Origin: Candidatus Saccharimonadota bacterium
GTDB lineage: Bacteria > Patescibacteriota > Saccharimonadia > Saccharimonadales > Saccharimonadaceae
NCBI GenBank assembly: GCA_905372275.1
Contig: CAJPON010000004.1
Span: 42,417 to 106,416, forward strand
Length of the DNA stretch: 64,000 nt
Reading direction: 5' to 3'
In this document: one piece after another, positions 25,409 through 34,081 of the stretch
Numbering within the stretch: position 1 is the first letter of the stretch
How the letters are laid out: each line of letters begins with the position of its first letter
The notes under the pieces: generated by a model
What the model was told of the DNA's origin: nothing
Seen by the model: the letters and a program-made list of their open reading frames with translations, nothing else
Database searches by the model: none
Made by a program: the position numbers and the translations under genes

Positions 25409-27172
25409 TTAATAGATGTAGCGGTTCTGTGTCGGACGCAAGAATAATGATTCGGTTGGTGCGCGGGCATCAATATGGGTACCGTCACCAATCTGCCCGG
25501 CGTCATTCAGACCCCAGCAATACGAGTGTCCGTTTTCTACCACCGCGCATCCACGGTTAGCGCCAGCAGCCAGATCAATTATCCGCTGCCCTGCCGGAAT
25601 TCCGCCTGGGCCAACCAATATCTCTATCGGTTTTACCGATCGGTTGTTGGGAAGCGCGCCAGGAGCAAGGTTCGCCCCTAAATGACCGTAGGCATTCGTC
25701 CCCCAGCAAAATACCCTGCCGCTGGTCATCAACATACACGAATGCCAAATACCCACTTCGACCTTTTTCACTCTATCTGACGGAGACAAGCCTGCCGGCC
25801 GGTCAACCTTAACTGGGGTACTCTTCTTATCAATATAGCCAATGTGTGCCATACCTAGTTGCCCAGCACGGCCGTTACCCCAGCAGTACGCCTCGCCGTT
25901 AGCGGCAGCGCATACATGAGTAAATCTGTCTGGCTCGCCGCTTTGAGCCAAATATCCGTCCTGCGATATATTCGTTACATTGGTCAAACCAGAAACTCTC
26001 ATAGGACTATAGACTGGCTGAGTGGCAGGGCTAGCAGATGTATTATTGCCAATCTGACCAACATTATTCTGGCCCCAGCAATAAGCAAAGCCATTGGCGA
26101 TAGCGCACATATTCATCGACCGCGTACCACTGGTCGCTAGCGCAGTTGCCGTATAATTATTCGGCAGACCGCCAGAAACACCTGCTCTAACTAAAGTCGG
26201 CCATGGGCGCACCTTTGTTTTGTCACCAGCACCAGTCACACCGTGATAACCCTCGCCCCAGCAATATATTTTGCCGCCAGCAATGGCGCACGAAGTATTA
26301 TATGAACCGCCGATGCTAGTTACTGTTTTACCAGCCAGCGCCCCCTTAACCTCAATAGGAACATTTGAATGTTCTTCGTCGCCGGATCGTCCATTACCAA
26401 GCTGACCAGTACCATTGTAGCCCCAGCAATAAACTTTACCTTCAGCCAGAGCGCAACTATGATACTGGGCGGTAAATAAGTCATCAATTCTCTTACCGTA
26501 GAGAACTCCTGTTTGTTTAACTACTTTGACTGGTATATCGGAATCGACGCTAAGCGCAGCTTTTGCTGGATTGCCTGGATTATGACCAACAGACCTCCCA
26601 TTGCCCAACTGGCCATAACGATTCCTGCCCCAGCACCAAATACTATTGGATAGAATACCGCACGTTCGATAAGTACCGCTAGAAGACTTCGTAGCAACCA
26701 GACCGGGACGAGTGATAAGTTTTTTGACCGAAACAGTGTATTCTCGCAAAACCGTACCGCCAGAGTCCACAAGCTGCGTCTTGCCAACAGCCGAGACATC
26801 CGAATGATGATCATCATGAAAATTAAGGTCGCCAACGGTGAAAATTGTACGGATCGAGCCTTCGCTCATGACGTATTTGTTGGTCGGAATCTTACCATCT
26901 TGACCTTTGCAGTCGCTGCTTGGCGTCAGATACAAGCCAGCAGCTCCAGCAACATGACCCCATGTCTGTTTCCAGTTATTCATATCCAAACAAGCATTGG
27001 CTGCCGCCGTCCCCGATTCGCCAGCTTCTTGAGCCAGCTTATAATAATACTCCTCGCGAGAATAAATATACGAACGCGTAGTAACGCGATATGCAGCCGC
27101 TAGCACCGCCAATATAAATGTTGTCATTATAATCATTACTGCTAGAGAATAGCCCTTATCAAAGCGAATCAT
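25409..27172 (-). CDS. PilX-like minor pilin fused to an RCC1 beta-propeller
   Basis: The N-terminus (RFDKGYSLAVMIIMTTFILAVLAAAYRV) is like PilX/PilY-associated minor pilins that lack the strict GFTxxE. After about 160 residues comes an RCC1-type propeller with about seven blades, each carrying a CWG.N..GQLGNG motif (for example IWCWGRNRYGQLGNG, VYCWGYNGTGQLGNG, AYCWGNGRAGQLG), usually with a second Cys 6-8 residues before (SCALAEGKVYC), suggesting a disulfide in each blade. RCC1 propellers bind proteins or sugars, so this is a likely pilus-tip adhesin. It is the last gene of the pilin operon and overlaps the PilW-like gene by four bases. Confidence 0.85.
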   Translation of the reverse strand: MIRFDKGYSLAVMIIMTTFILAVLAAAYRVTTRSYIYSREEYYYKLAQEAGESGTAAANACLDMNNWKQTWGHVAGAAGLYLTPSSDCKGQDGKIPTNKYVMSEGSIRTIFTVGDLNFHDDHHSDVSAVGKTQLVDSGGTVLREYTVSVKKLITRPGLVATKSSSGTYRTCGILSNSIWCWGRNRYGQLGNGRSVGHNPGNPAKAALSVDSDIPVKVVKQTGVLYGKRIDDLFTAQYHSCALAEGKVYCWGYNGTGQLGNGRSGDEEHSNVPIEVKGALAGKTVTSIGGSYNTSCAIAGGKIYCWGEGYHGVTGAGDKTKVRPWPTLVRAGVSGGLPNNYTATALATSGTRSMNMCAIANGFAYCWGQNNVGQIGNNTSASPATQPVYSPMRVSGLTNVTNISQDGYLAQSGEPDRFTHVCAAANGEAYCWGNGRAGQLGMAHIGYIDKKSTPVKVDRPAGLSPSDRVKKVEVGIWHSCMLMTSGRVFCWGTNAYGHLGANLAPGALPNNRSVKPIEILVGPGGIPAGQRIIDLAAGANRGCAVVENGHSYCWGLNDAGQIGDGTHIDARAPTESLFLRPTQNRYIY

Positions 27173-28062
27173 TCTTCATTTCCTTTCCGAACAGTTAATG
27201 ACTGAGATATTTTAGACACTCCCCCCACAGGAGGACTAATTGTTATATCAATTTTAACCTTGTTAGCATTTTCAAACATATGGTCGGAACTGTGAGCAGC
27301 ATCGTATTGGTTGGCTATTGGCATATCATCCTTAAAATATTGAACATCAAATGCCGAAACGTTGCGAGCAATTGTTTCGTCGCGATAAAGCGATCGCCCT
27401 GGCGTTGCACCGCCAGTAAATTCGGATGATTGCGGAGGTATGGATTGTACTGCGATCTTGCGCCAAAATTCGTTATTTTCATCACCGGTACCACATATAG
27501 CAGAAGCGTTAACACCAAGGGCTTTATATCTTTCGCTTTTTATATCATCAAATATAACCCTTCGATACAATGTATTGTCCCGCATGAAGTAGACCACCAT
27601 CTGTCTGTATTTTGGCTGGAGACGTCTTTCTGTACTGCAATTAAACCTTTTTGTTGCAGCATAAACTACCTCGCGAGAGCCTGCCCCGCGCCGCAAATTA
27701 GTCGCATATTGTATCAGGAGTAAGGCCCGCCTATTACCACCTCCGCCAAAATATTTCCAAGTTTGCAGAGTAGGCGCAGGAGTACTCACCGCGCCATATC
27801 CATACCGATCGATCATATTCATATCACCCCTTCTAGAAGTAGAGGCAATCTCGACTGAAGCCAAAACATCCATTTCGATAGCGTCCATCGTCACGTGCAT
27901 GTCACGCGTCATTGAAGCAAGCGCATCTGCTGCTATAGCCTGGCGGTAAGATGCTGATATAATACCGCCAAATATTACAACCACTATAAACATAACGGCC
28001 GTCGTCACTATTAGCTCCACGATAGTGAATCCAGATTGGTTAGAATGCCGCATATGCAACAT
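27169..28062 (-). CDS. PilW-like minor pilin
   Basis: A 297-residue prepilin with SGFTIVELIVTTAVMFIVVV, Glu at position 5 after the cleavage Gly, and a long soluble domain with a Cys pair (NCSTE, ICGTG). The first ATG (28062) is 7 bases after GAAGG and lies inside the end of the upstream pilV-like gene. The stop overlaps the next gene as ATGA. Position and length fit PilW of minor pilin operons. Confidence 0.82.
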   Translation of the reverse strand: MLHMRHSNQSGFTIVELIVTTAVMFIVVVIFGGIISASYRQAIAADALASMTRDMHVTMDAIEMDVLASVEIASTSRRGDMNMIDRYGYGAVSTPAPTLQTWKYFGGGGNRRALLLIQYATNLRRGAGSREVVYAATKRFNCSTERRLQPKYRQMVVYFMRDNTLYRRVIFDDIKSERYKALGVNASAICGTGDENNEFWRKIAVQSIPPQSSEFTGGATPGRSLYRDETIARNVSAFDVQYFKDDMPIANQYDAAHSSDHMFENANKVKIDITISPPVGGVSKISQSLTVRKGNEE

Positions 28063-28468
28063 GAGTTACCTTCTTACCATTACCATATGTCACTACAGAC
28101 TCAACGCGAATCGGCATACCCAAACTGCTGACAGTGTCGCCGCAACCATACGGCGCCGATGCCACAACTTTTTGCTTGGTAGTTCCGGGCAACTCACTAA
28201 TATGCCCTTCTGAGTCAAGCAATACCTGCTGCACAGCGCCTGGCAGCTGACTGGTACACAAAAACCAAGTTGGCGGATCTCCGTTAACATACTTACGCAT
28301 ATTATCGTACGCTAAATAACTAGCCTTTTGATCCTGGCGGTTGATAATCGAGAGTATACTAACCTGGGTATGCATCGTTAATATACCAAGCGATATTATC
28401 GAAATAAATAACAGCGTAACTACCACTTCAACAATTGTAAAACCTTCGTCCGTTCTCACCTTGACCAT
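28040..28468 (-). CDS. PilV-like minor pilin
   Basis: A 142-residue prepilin: leader MVKVRTDEG, then FTIVEVVVTLLFISIISLG with Glu5, then a soluble domain with two cysteines (LCTSQ, YGCGD). It overlaps the upstream pilin by 13 bases and the downstream pilin by 23 bases, showing tight translational coupling in the operon. Confidence 0.82.
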   Translation of the reverse strand: MVKVRTDEGFTIVEVVVTLLFISIISLGILTMHTQVSILSIINRQDQKASYLAYDNMRKYVNGDPPTWFLCTSQLPGAVQQVLLDSEGHISELPGTTKQKVVASAPYGCGDTVSSLGMPIRVESVVTYGNGKKVTHVAYAAF

Positions 28469-28971
28469 ATGCTGTTCACCTGATGAAGCGCATTATCTGA
28501 TTCGCTATAGTAATATATTCTGAAACCGACGCAGACATCCCTACCCGAAGCGCCGTAAATTTTATCGCAGTCGGATCTCTCTCTGTCTTGAGCACAATAC
28601 CTATAGAGCATTTTCTGCTCGTCTGTCCAGCCCCAGCTGGCTGGTATCGGGCCAGCCGCTGGGCAGCCCTTGACTAGCCTATTACCAGAACGGGAGGGAT
28701 CTTGCACAACTGTAGTGTCACTAAAATATTTGCCTATATCAGCTAACAGCGCGTTGCCAGTTGGATATTCATGCCCCCTGGAAGTGGTGTTGTATTTATA
28801 ATAACGTTCAAGATCTAGAGCCATGGCTTCAGCGCGAGCTCTACGGGTTGCATCGCGACCTTTCGCCGTCAAGCCGTTGAACGTAGTCATAGCAATTATC
28901 AGTAGCACACTGATGACGGTAACTGCAATAACCACTTCAACTATAGTAAACCCGCCCTCTTTACGCTTCAT
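28456..28971 (-). CDS. Minor pilin, first gene of pilin operon
   Basis: A 171-residue prepilin: MKRKEGG, then FTIVEVVIAVTVISVLLIIAMTTFNG with Glu5, then a helix ending DATRRARAEAMALDLERYY as in pseudopilin/FimT types. Four or more cysteines lie in the C-terminal domain (GCPAAG, RYCAQ, DCDKI, VCVGF). TACAAT lies 6 bases before the ATG, so the operon transcript appears leaderless. Pilus motor and prepilin peptidase genes are not in the window. Confidence 0.82.
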   Translation of the reverse strand: MKRKEGGFTIVEVVIAVTVISVLLIIAMTTFNGLTAKGRDATRRARAEAMALDLERYYKYNTTSRGHEYPTGNALLADIGKYFSDTTVVQDPSRSGNRLVKGCPAAGPIPASWGWTDEQKMLYRYCAQDRERSDCDKIYGASGRDVCVGFRIYYYSESDNALHQVNSIWSR

Positions 28972-29003
28972 GACTTAATTGTAGCGCACAATTTATAAAA
29001 TGG

Positions 29004-30047
29004 CTATGCTTTTTCTGAGTTTTTGCCAGGTATCTCTAACGGCTCTTGCTCAATGGTGATACCAAATTTTTGGTAAACGGTGTCAATAATTTTTTGGCGA
29101 GCTTGCGCTAGATCTTCATAGCTCTGTGCCGACTCATTGATAAGGACTAGCGCGTTTTTGTCGTGGACGCGCATACCATAATGAAGCGTACCTTTGAGCC
29201 CGCATTGATCAATTAGCCAGCCAGTTGGAATTTTGTATGTATCATGCGACATATCATAATGCGGGATATCAGGATACTTCTGCTGCAATTTAGATAATTT
29301 ATCAGCCGAAACAATAGCGTTCTTGAAGAACGAACCAGTGTTTGGGCGGACTTTCGGGTCTGGCAACTTATCAAAGCGAATCTTCATCACAACTTCGCGT
29401 AATGTTTGCGGTGAATAATCGTGAATATTGTGCTCGTCTAAATAACGCTGAATCGCTGCATAAAACGGCGGTTTAGATTGATACCGCGACAAGTTAAACG
29501 TTACTGATGTTATAATATAGCACCCCGCCCAACGACCGCGAAAAATACTATGACGATACGCAAAGTCACACTCAGCATTGCTAATAGTTACAAATTGGTT
29601 ATCGCGCGTATCGTAGGCATTGACCGAGACAATCGTCGAAGCAGCCTCTTGTCCATAAGCGCCAATATTCTGTACAGGCGCCGCACCGACCGTACCGGGA
29701 ATCGTCGACAAGCATTCCACGCCGCTGAGATTCATCTCGACCGTCCGCCGTACGAAGTCATCCCAAACCTCGCCAGCACCAGCTACAATCGTCACCAAAT
29801 CGTCAGTTTCGTCAACAACTTCAAAACCTGGGATGCGATTGAGTATAATAAGTCCGTCGAAACCCTCGTCGTGCGCTAACGTATTACTGCCGCCGCCGAG
29901 AACGTAGATATCCAGATTGTGCTCATGAGCATAGCGTACTGCTTCGGCGATATCGGCGCGAGTTCTAGCCTCGACAACTTGCCGAGCCACGCCGCCGAGC
30001 TGCATAGTTGTAAGCTTTTTGAGAGAGATGTCCTGCTGTATGTTCAT
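29004..30047 (-). CDS. murB: UDP-N-acetylenolpyruvoylglucosamine reductase
   Basis: FAD/NADPH enzyme completing UDP-MurNAc synthesis after MurA. Motifs: NTLAHDEGFDG with upstream LGGGSN (FAD binding), ECLSTIPGTVGAAPVQNIGAYGQE, NTGSFFKN with the catalytic Ser, and the C-terminal WLIDQCGLKG. Length 347 residues. The ATG at 30047 lies 6 bases after TATAAT; a longer frame running into tRNA-Arg is not coding. Divergent from tRNA-Arg(TCG). Confidence 0.95.
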   Translation of the reverse strand: MNIQQDISLKKLTTMQLGGVARQVVEARTRADIAEAVRYAHEHNLDIYVLGGGSNTLAHDEGFDGLIILNRIPGFEVVDETDDLVTIVAGAGEVWDDFVRRTVEMNLSGVECLSTIPGTVGAAPVQNIGAYGQEAASTIVSVNAYDTRDNQFVTISNAECDFAYRHSIFRGRWAGCYIITSVTFNLSRYQSKPPFYAAIQRYLDEHNIHDYSPQTLREVVMKIRFDKLPDPKVRPNTGSFFKNAIVSADKLSKLQQKYPDIPHYDMSHDTYKIPTGWLIDQCGLKGTLHYGMRVHDKNALVLINESAQSYEDLAQARQKIIDTVYQKFGITIEQEPLEIPGKNSEKA

Positions 30048-30083
30048 AGTTTGATTATACAATATGTGATATAATTGCGATAG

Positions 30084-30160
30084 GCGCCCGTAGCTCAGCG
30101 GATTAGAGTACTTGGCTTCGAACCAAGGGGTCGCAGGTTCGAATCCTGCCGGGCGTACCA
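30084..30160 (+). tRNA. tRNA-Arg(TCG)
   Basis: Acceptor GCGCCCG/CGGGCGT, anticodon stem CTTGG/CCAAG with loop CTTCGAA (anticodon TCG), T-loop TTCGAAT, encoded CCA. An extended -10 (TGATATAAT, ending 30075) lies 8 bases upstream. Confidence 0.95.
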
Positions 30161-30246
30161 TTTTTATAGCGTTAATTTACGCCAGAGAATTGTTAGCGTT
30201 TTACGCGTATAAACCGTATGGTTGCGATTACGCTGCCAAAATATAT

Positions 30247-30323
30247 GCCCCGTTAGCTCAACTGGATAGAGCGTTGGTTTCCGGTACCAAAGGTTGCAGG
30301 TTCGATTCCTGTGCGGGGTACCA
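30247..30323 (+). tRNA. tRNA-Arg(CCG)
   Basis: Acceptor GCCCCGT/GCGGGGT, anticodon stem TTGGT/ACCAA with loop TTCCGGT (anticodon CCG), T-loop TTCGATT, encoded CCA. It is 86 bases downstream of tRNA-Arg(TCG), probably in one transcript; no hairpin element like those at 20.9 and 21.7 kb is present between them. Confidence 0.95.
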
Positions 30324-30435
30324 AAGATAGCAGCAATGACAGCTGTCTATTTTTTTAATTTGATGATTGATTCGTTATTTGACTTTCCATATCGCCTATG
30401 CTTAAATTGAGGTATTGTATTCTGAGGAGAGGAAT

Positions 30436-32673
30436 ATGGAAAACCAACAAGCGAACCATAGAAAAATAAAAGTTGTTATCGGGATATTGGCCGCTATACT
30501 AGCAGTAGTTTTGTTGTACTGGCTGTTTACCAGTTTGATTAGCATGAATCAGCATAATCAGACAAATCAAGGACCTAGCCGTAGTACTACTTCTCAAGTA
30601 GACGACGAAAATAGCAAGCCGCAGCGACCAGATTCGGATTCAGAACCAAGCTCAAACCCGGACGGCAAGAACGAGGCTAGCCAGACCAAGACTGACGAGT
30701 CCACGAACAGTTCGCCTAGTGATTCTACCAAGACGGCTGGAAATGGCGTCTCGGTTGTTGGAAATCACAATGCTTATCATTACCGCCAAATAGCGTCGCC
30801 GGGCAGGCCGTCAGTTCACAATGCTGCTAACCATAAACCCGCGAATACTCCGTCCACTAAGCCCAGCAATAACAAACCGACTACACCGCCCAATCCGTCC
30901 AAGCCGCCTAAGCCAACACCCGAGCCAGCGCAAGCAGCCGTAAAAATCGTCGGCGCCGCAGAAGTCGGTTCGACGCTGATTGCGCAGATAGACGATCCCG
31001 ACGGATTGAAAGACGGCGGTATACGATATTATCAATGGTTTGCCGACGGCACGGCTATTCCTGGCGCCAGCTATTTCTCGTACAAGTTGACACCAGCCGA
31101 AGTGGGTAAAAAAATCACTGTCAAAACAACTCATGCTAACAACAAAAACGTAATGAAAGATTTAATTAGCTCAGCTACGGCAGCTGTTGGCAACGCCGCA
31201 TCAAATAATAACCATGGTAGCGTCACCATCGACGGAATTAACCGAGTCGGACAAGTATTCACTGCTCACATTACCGATGCCGACGGCGTACCGGAAGGCG
31301 GCATTACTTACCGATGGTACGAATTTTACGGCAAATTCTTGGGAACTGGCAAAACTCTCGCGCAAACCAAAGACCACCTGGGTATGCAAGTCATCGTCCA
31401 AGCCAGTTACACCGACAAAAAAGGACACAAAGAGAGCGTCACCAGCGGATTTAGCGGCTCGGTAGTTGATGATTTGGGCGGCGGTACTGGCGCGGGAATA
31501 ATCAGTCCTGCTGCGACTGCGCCAAAAATTACCCTTCATGGGCCAGCCAGCGTCAAAGAAGGAGAGACTGCTGTTTACACGGCAACTTTAGACAAAGCAG
31601 CCAGTACCGATGTTAGCGCGGATATCAAAATCACGCACAATACGAGCAGCCCAAACAATCTCAACGTCCGCTGGGACAGCCAGCGAGTGGTTATTAAAGC
31701 CGGAGAAACCAGCGCCAAATTCTACGTTGACACCAATGCCGGCACTGGCGGTAAAGGTAAAACTTACACCGTTTCTCTTAGCAACGCTGTCGCTGGCATG
31801 GTCAATAAAACAAACACCAGCCCTTCTACTGCAGTCAATGCTCAGTCGGTCTTTATGCTATCATACGTCTATCCGCTCGCTGAGGCTGGTGGCAGCGAGT
31901 TCTCTGACTACTGGAAAGCGATTCATGCAGCAGGCAGCAGCAAAATCCCGTATACACTCATCATGGCAGATGGCGGTCCTGACGCCAAGCTCGACCCAGG
32001 CTATGTGCGGCTGCTAAAAAAGAACGCCGAGCTTGGTTTCAAGACTGTCGCTTACATTCGCACCGTTCAGCAGACTCGCCCGATTGCCGAAGTTAAAGCC
32101 GCAATGGCTAAGTTCATTGAACTTTACGGAGCGGACAAAATTCACGGATTCTACTTCGACGAGATATCATCCAGAAATAACGGCGCAACGGCTTACATGG
32201 CAGAATTATACAACTACACGAAAAGCACTTACGGCAACAAGTTGGTTGTCGCCAATCCTGGTACCCATATCACCGACACGATTGCGCCATACGCCGATAT
32301 TTTCATGACTAACGAAGGCACTGCTGACGAATATATTAATAACTATAAGACCGCTTACTCTGCCTTTGAAAAAGACCCAGCTAATTCCCATCGTATTTTC
32401 CATACGATTTATACCGCAAAGGCTAGCGATTACCAAAAAATAATCAATTTATCGCGCCAGCGCAATGCCGGCTGGGTATTTATCACCACCGATAGTACGA
32501 TACCTGATGGCAGGCCGTACAATGATTTGGCAAAGAATTTCCCTAGCCTCGTTGATAGCGTCAACAATTTAGGCCGCCAGCCGCTTGATCCGAATAGAGC
32601 CACGGAACAACCTTTGCTATCCGGCGCGATAATCAGCGGATCATCTGTTACCACAACTATACTTAGCCAATAA
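30436..32673 (+). CDS. Membrane-anchored surface protein with Ig-like, Calx-beta-like and spherulin-4 domains
   Basis: A 745-residue type II membrane protein. Residues about 10-38 form the anchor (VVIGILAAILAVVLLYWLF), followed by a Ser/Pro/Lys-rich linker of about 130 residues. Two related Ig-like repeats follow (VGSTLIAQIDDPDGLKDGGI and VGQVFTAHITDADGVPEGGI), then a Calx-beta-like domain (ASVKEGETAVYTATLD). The last 260 residues match spherulation-specific family 4, a TIM-barrel glycosidase-like domain (FMLSYVYPLAEAGG, IHGFYFDEISS with candidate catalytic acids, VVANPGTH, DIFMTNEG). The start ATG follows AGGAGAGG. A role in surface glycan binding or cleavage is inferred. Confidence 0.8.
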   Translation: MENQQANHRKIKVVIGILAAILAVVLLYWLFTSLISMNQHNQTNQGPSRSTTSQVDDENSKPQRPDSDSEPSSNPDGKNEASQTKTDESTNSSPSDSTKTAGNGVSVVGNHNAYHYRQIASPGRPSVHNAANHKPANTPSTKPSNNKPTTPPNPSKPPKPTPEPAQAAVKIVGAAEVGSTLIAQIDDPDGLKDGGIRYYQWFADGTAIPGASYFSYKLTPAEVGKKITVKTTHANNKNVMKDLISSATAAVGNAASNNNHGSVTIDGINRVGQVFTAHITDADGVPEGGITYRWYEFYGKFLGTGKTLAQTKDHLGMQVIVQASYTDKKGHKESVTSGFSGSVVDDLGGGTGAGIISPAATAPKITLHGPASVKEGETAVYTATLDKAASTDVSADIKITHNTSSPNNLNVRWDSQRVVIKAGETSAKFYVDTNAGTGGKGKTYTVSLSNAVAGMVNKTNTSPSTAVNAQSVFMLSYVYPLAEAGGSEFSDYWKAIHAAGSSKIPYTLIMADGGPDAKLDPGYVRLLKKNAELGFKTVAYIRTVQQTRPIAEVKAAMAKFIELYGADKIHGFYFDEISSRNNGATAYMAELYNYTKSTYGNKLVVANPGTHITDTIAPYADIFMTNEGTADEYINNYKTAYSAFEKDPANSHRIFHTIYTAKASDYQKIINLSRQRNAGWVFITTDSTIPDGRPYNDLAKNFPSLVDSVNNLGRQPLDPNRATEQPLLSGAIISGSSVTTTILSQ

Positions 32674-32699
32674 TCGCATCGGTATGCTACACTATGTTT

Positions 32700-33293
32700 A
32701 TGGTTACCAAGGCAAATAAATCTCCCAAGAAGACTCGCAAGCAGCGTGTCAAACACATTACAAAAACAGACACTCACTTCATGGTGCGCCGAAGCTTACT
32801 GGTGTATGCGATATTGGTTTTTGTGCTTTTTTGGCTAACAGCTATGAGCGTATATCTAGTCGACAGAATGGTCGTAGAATACACCAACACTGCCCGCTAT
32901 AACCAAATTCATAGTCTATATAGCAATTTGAAGCTAGATGAATCGTATAGACTGGCGGTTTATAAAAGTAATATTTCAAATGATAAGTCTATCACTACAG
33001 AGTATGGACATAATACTTCCGTAAGTAAAACTCGTATGGATTTAACCGAAAAAATTAAAGAATCTGGCTTCTCGCTTATCAATACAAAAGATAAAGACAC
33101 TATCGTTCAAAGCGATACGTTCAAGGATACTAACGGCCATATTTTATACCTGAGCGTTATACCACAGGCGCTGCATAAAGATTATACATACGGCACCTCC
33201 GAGATAGCCAAGCCGTACACGAAGATGACCACTAGTGAATTCGACCATGATCAAACTAGCTACGTCACTATCAAAATAAGCCTTGGCGACTAG
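32700..33293 (+). CDS. Single-span membrane protein of unknown function
   Basis: A 197-residue protein: basic cytoplasmic N-terminus (KANKSPKKTRKQRVKH), one transmembrane helix (LLVYAILVFVLFWLTAMSVYLV), then a soluble external domain without recognised motifs. An extended -10 (TGC TACACT) ends 6 bases before the ATG at 32700, which I prefer to the ATG at 32694. It is a separate transcription unit from the larger surface protein before it. Confidence 0.5.
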   Translation: MVTKANKSPKKTRKQRVKHITKTDTHFMVRRSLLVYAILVFVLFWLTAMSVYLVDRMVVEYTNTARYNQIHSLYSNLKLDESYRLAVYKSNISNDKSITTEYGHNTSVSKTRMDLTEKIKESGFSLINTKDKDTIVQSDTFKDTNGHILYLSVIPQALHKDYTYGTSEIAKPYTKMTTSEFDHDQTSYVTIKISLGD

Positions 33294-33364
33294 TGAGATA
33301 ATTGCTGGCAAAAATACGAAACGCATACCTTGCATTAGGTAATTTTTCATGTTATAATATAGGT

Positions 33365-34081
33365 ATGGAGACTAAAGGCGGCAAACTAAGTTTTGACGAC
33401 TGTTCAAGATCGGTTGTACAAGCAATTCGCGATGGATCTTATTCTCTTGCCGCAACGCTAGCGATAATGGCATACGATATAACGTCAGATCCATCCGAAA
33501 AGGCTCGGATGGCACGCGACGCGGGTAATGCCTATAGACATTTAGGTAACTACGAGAAAGCTGAAAAATGGCTCACTAAGGCTGTTAATCAACATGAAAC
33601 TTTAGCTGAACAGGAGCCAAATCGCAGCACGCTGCGCGAACTGGGAGCTAGCGCAGCCATGCTAGCAACCATGCAATTGTCGCGCATAGCAAGCGATGAA
33701 ACTTTTGATACTCCAAAAAATAATACCGAGACTGTTGAAACTTTTCGTTACGGACTAGAGAAACTCAAGGATTCGCACAAACATGCCGACGGACTAAATC
33801 GTATTGATCAATATGATATTAATTTTACCGCTCGAGCCAGCTACGCCGAAACGCTTGCCGGCAATAAAAAGCGAGGCTTGGCACTCGGCGTCAGAGCGGT
33901 GCGGCTAGCATTCTGGTCCGAGTCGCCGCGGCTTGATACCACTAATACGTCCCTCAGCAAAAAAGAGTGCTACAAAACCAAAGCACGGGCGCTCGTGCGC
34001 GGTATTGGCGCGCTAGCCGTTGGTATTGTTGCACCTATCAATCGCCGCGCCGCTAAAACTCTTGTTAGAAAACTTTCTTAA
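33365..34081 (+). CDS. TPR-like helical protein of unknown function
   Basis: A 238-residue protein whose N-terminal half has one clear tetratricopeptide-like unit (ARDAGNAYRHLGNYEKAEKWLTKAV) with weaker helical pairs around it, and a basic C-terminal helix (RALVRGIGALAVGIVAPINRRAAKTLVRK). TATAAT at 33353-33358 is 6 bases before the ATG. The stop overlaps the convergent Clp-like gene by four bases. A scaffold or adaptor role is a guess. Confidence 0.55.
   Translation: METKGGKLSFDDCSRSVVQAIRDGSYSLAATLAIMAYDITSDPSEKARMARDAGNAYRHLGNYEKAEKWLTKAVNQHETLAEQEPNRSTLRELGASAAMLATMQLSRIASDETFDTPKNNTETVETFRYGLEKLKDSHKHADGLNRIDQYDINFTARASYAETLAGNKKRGLALGVRAVRLAFWSESPRLDTTNTSLSKKECYKTKARALVRGIGALAVGIVAPINRRAAKTLVRKLS

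Noticed and set aside
30048..30161. Longer murB reading frame through tRNA-Arg(TCG)
   Set aside because: It is antisense to a tRNA and crosses the murB promoter.
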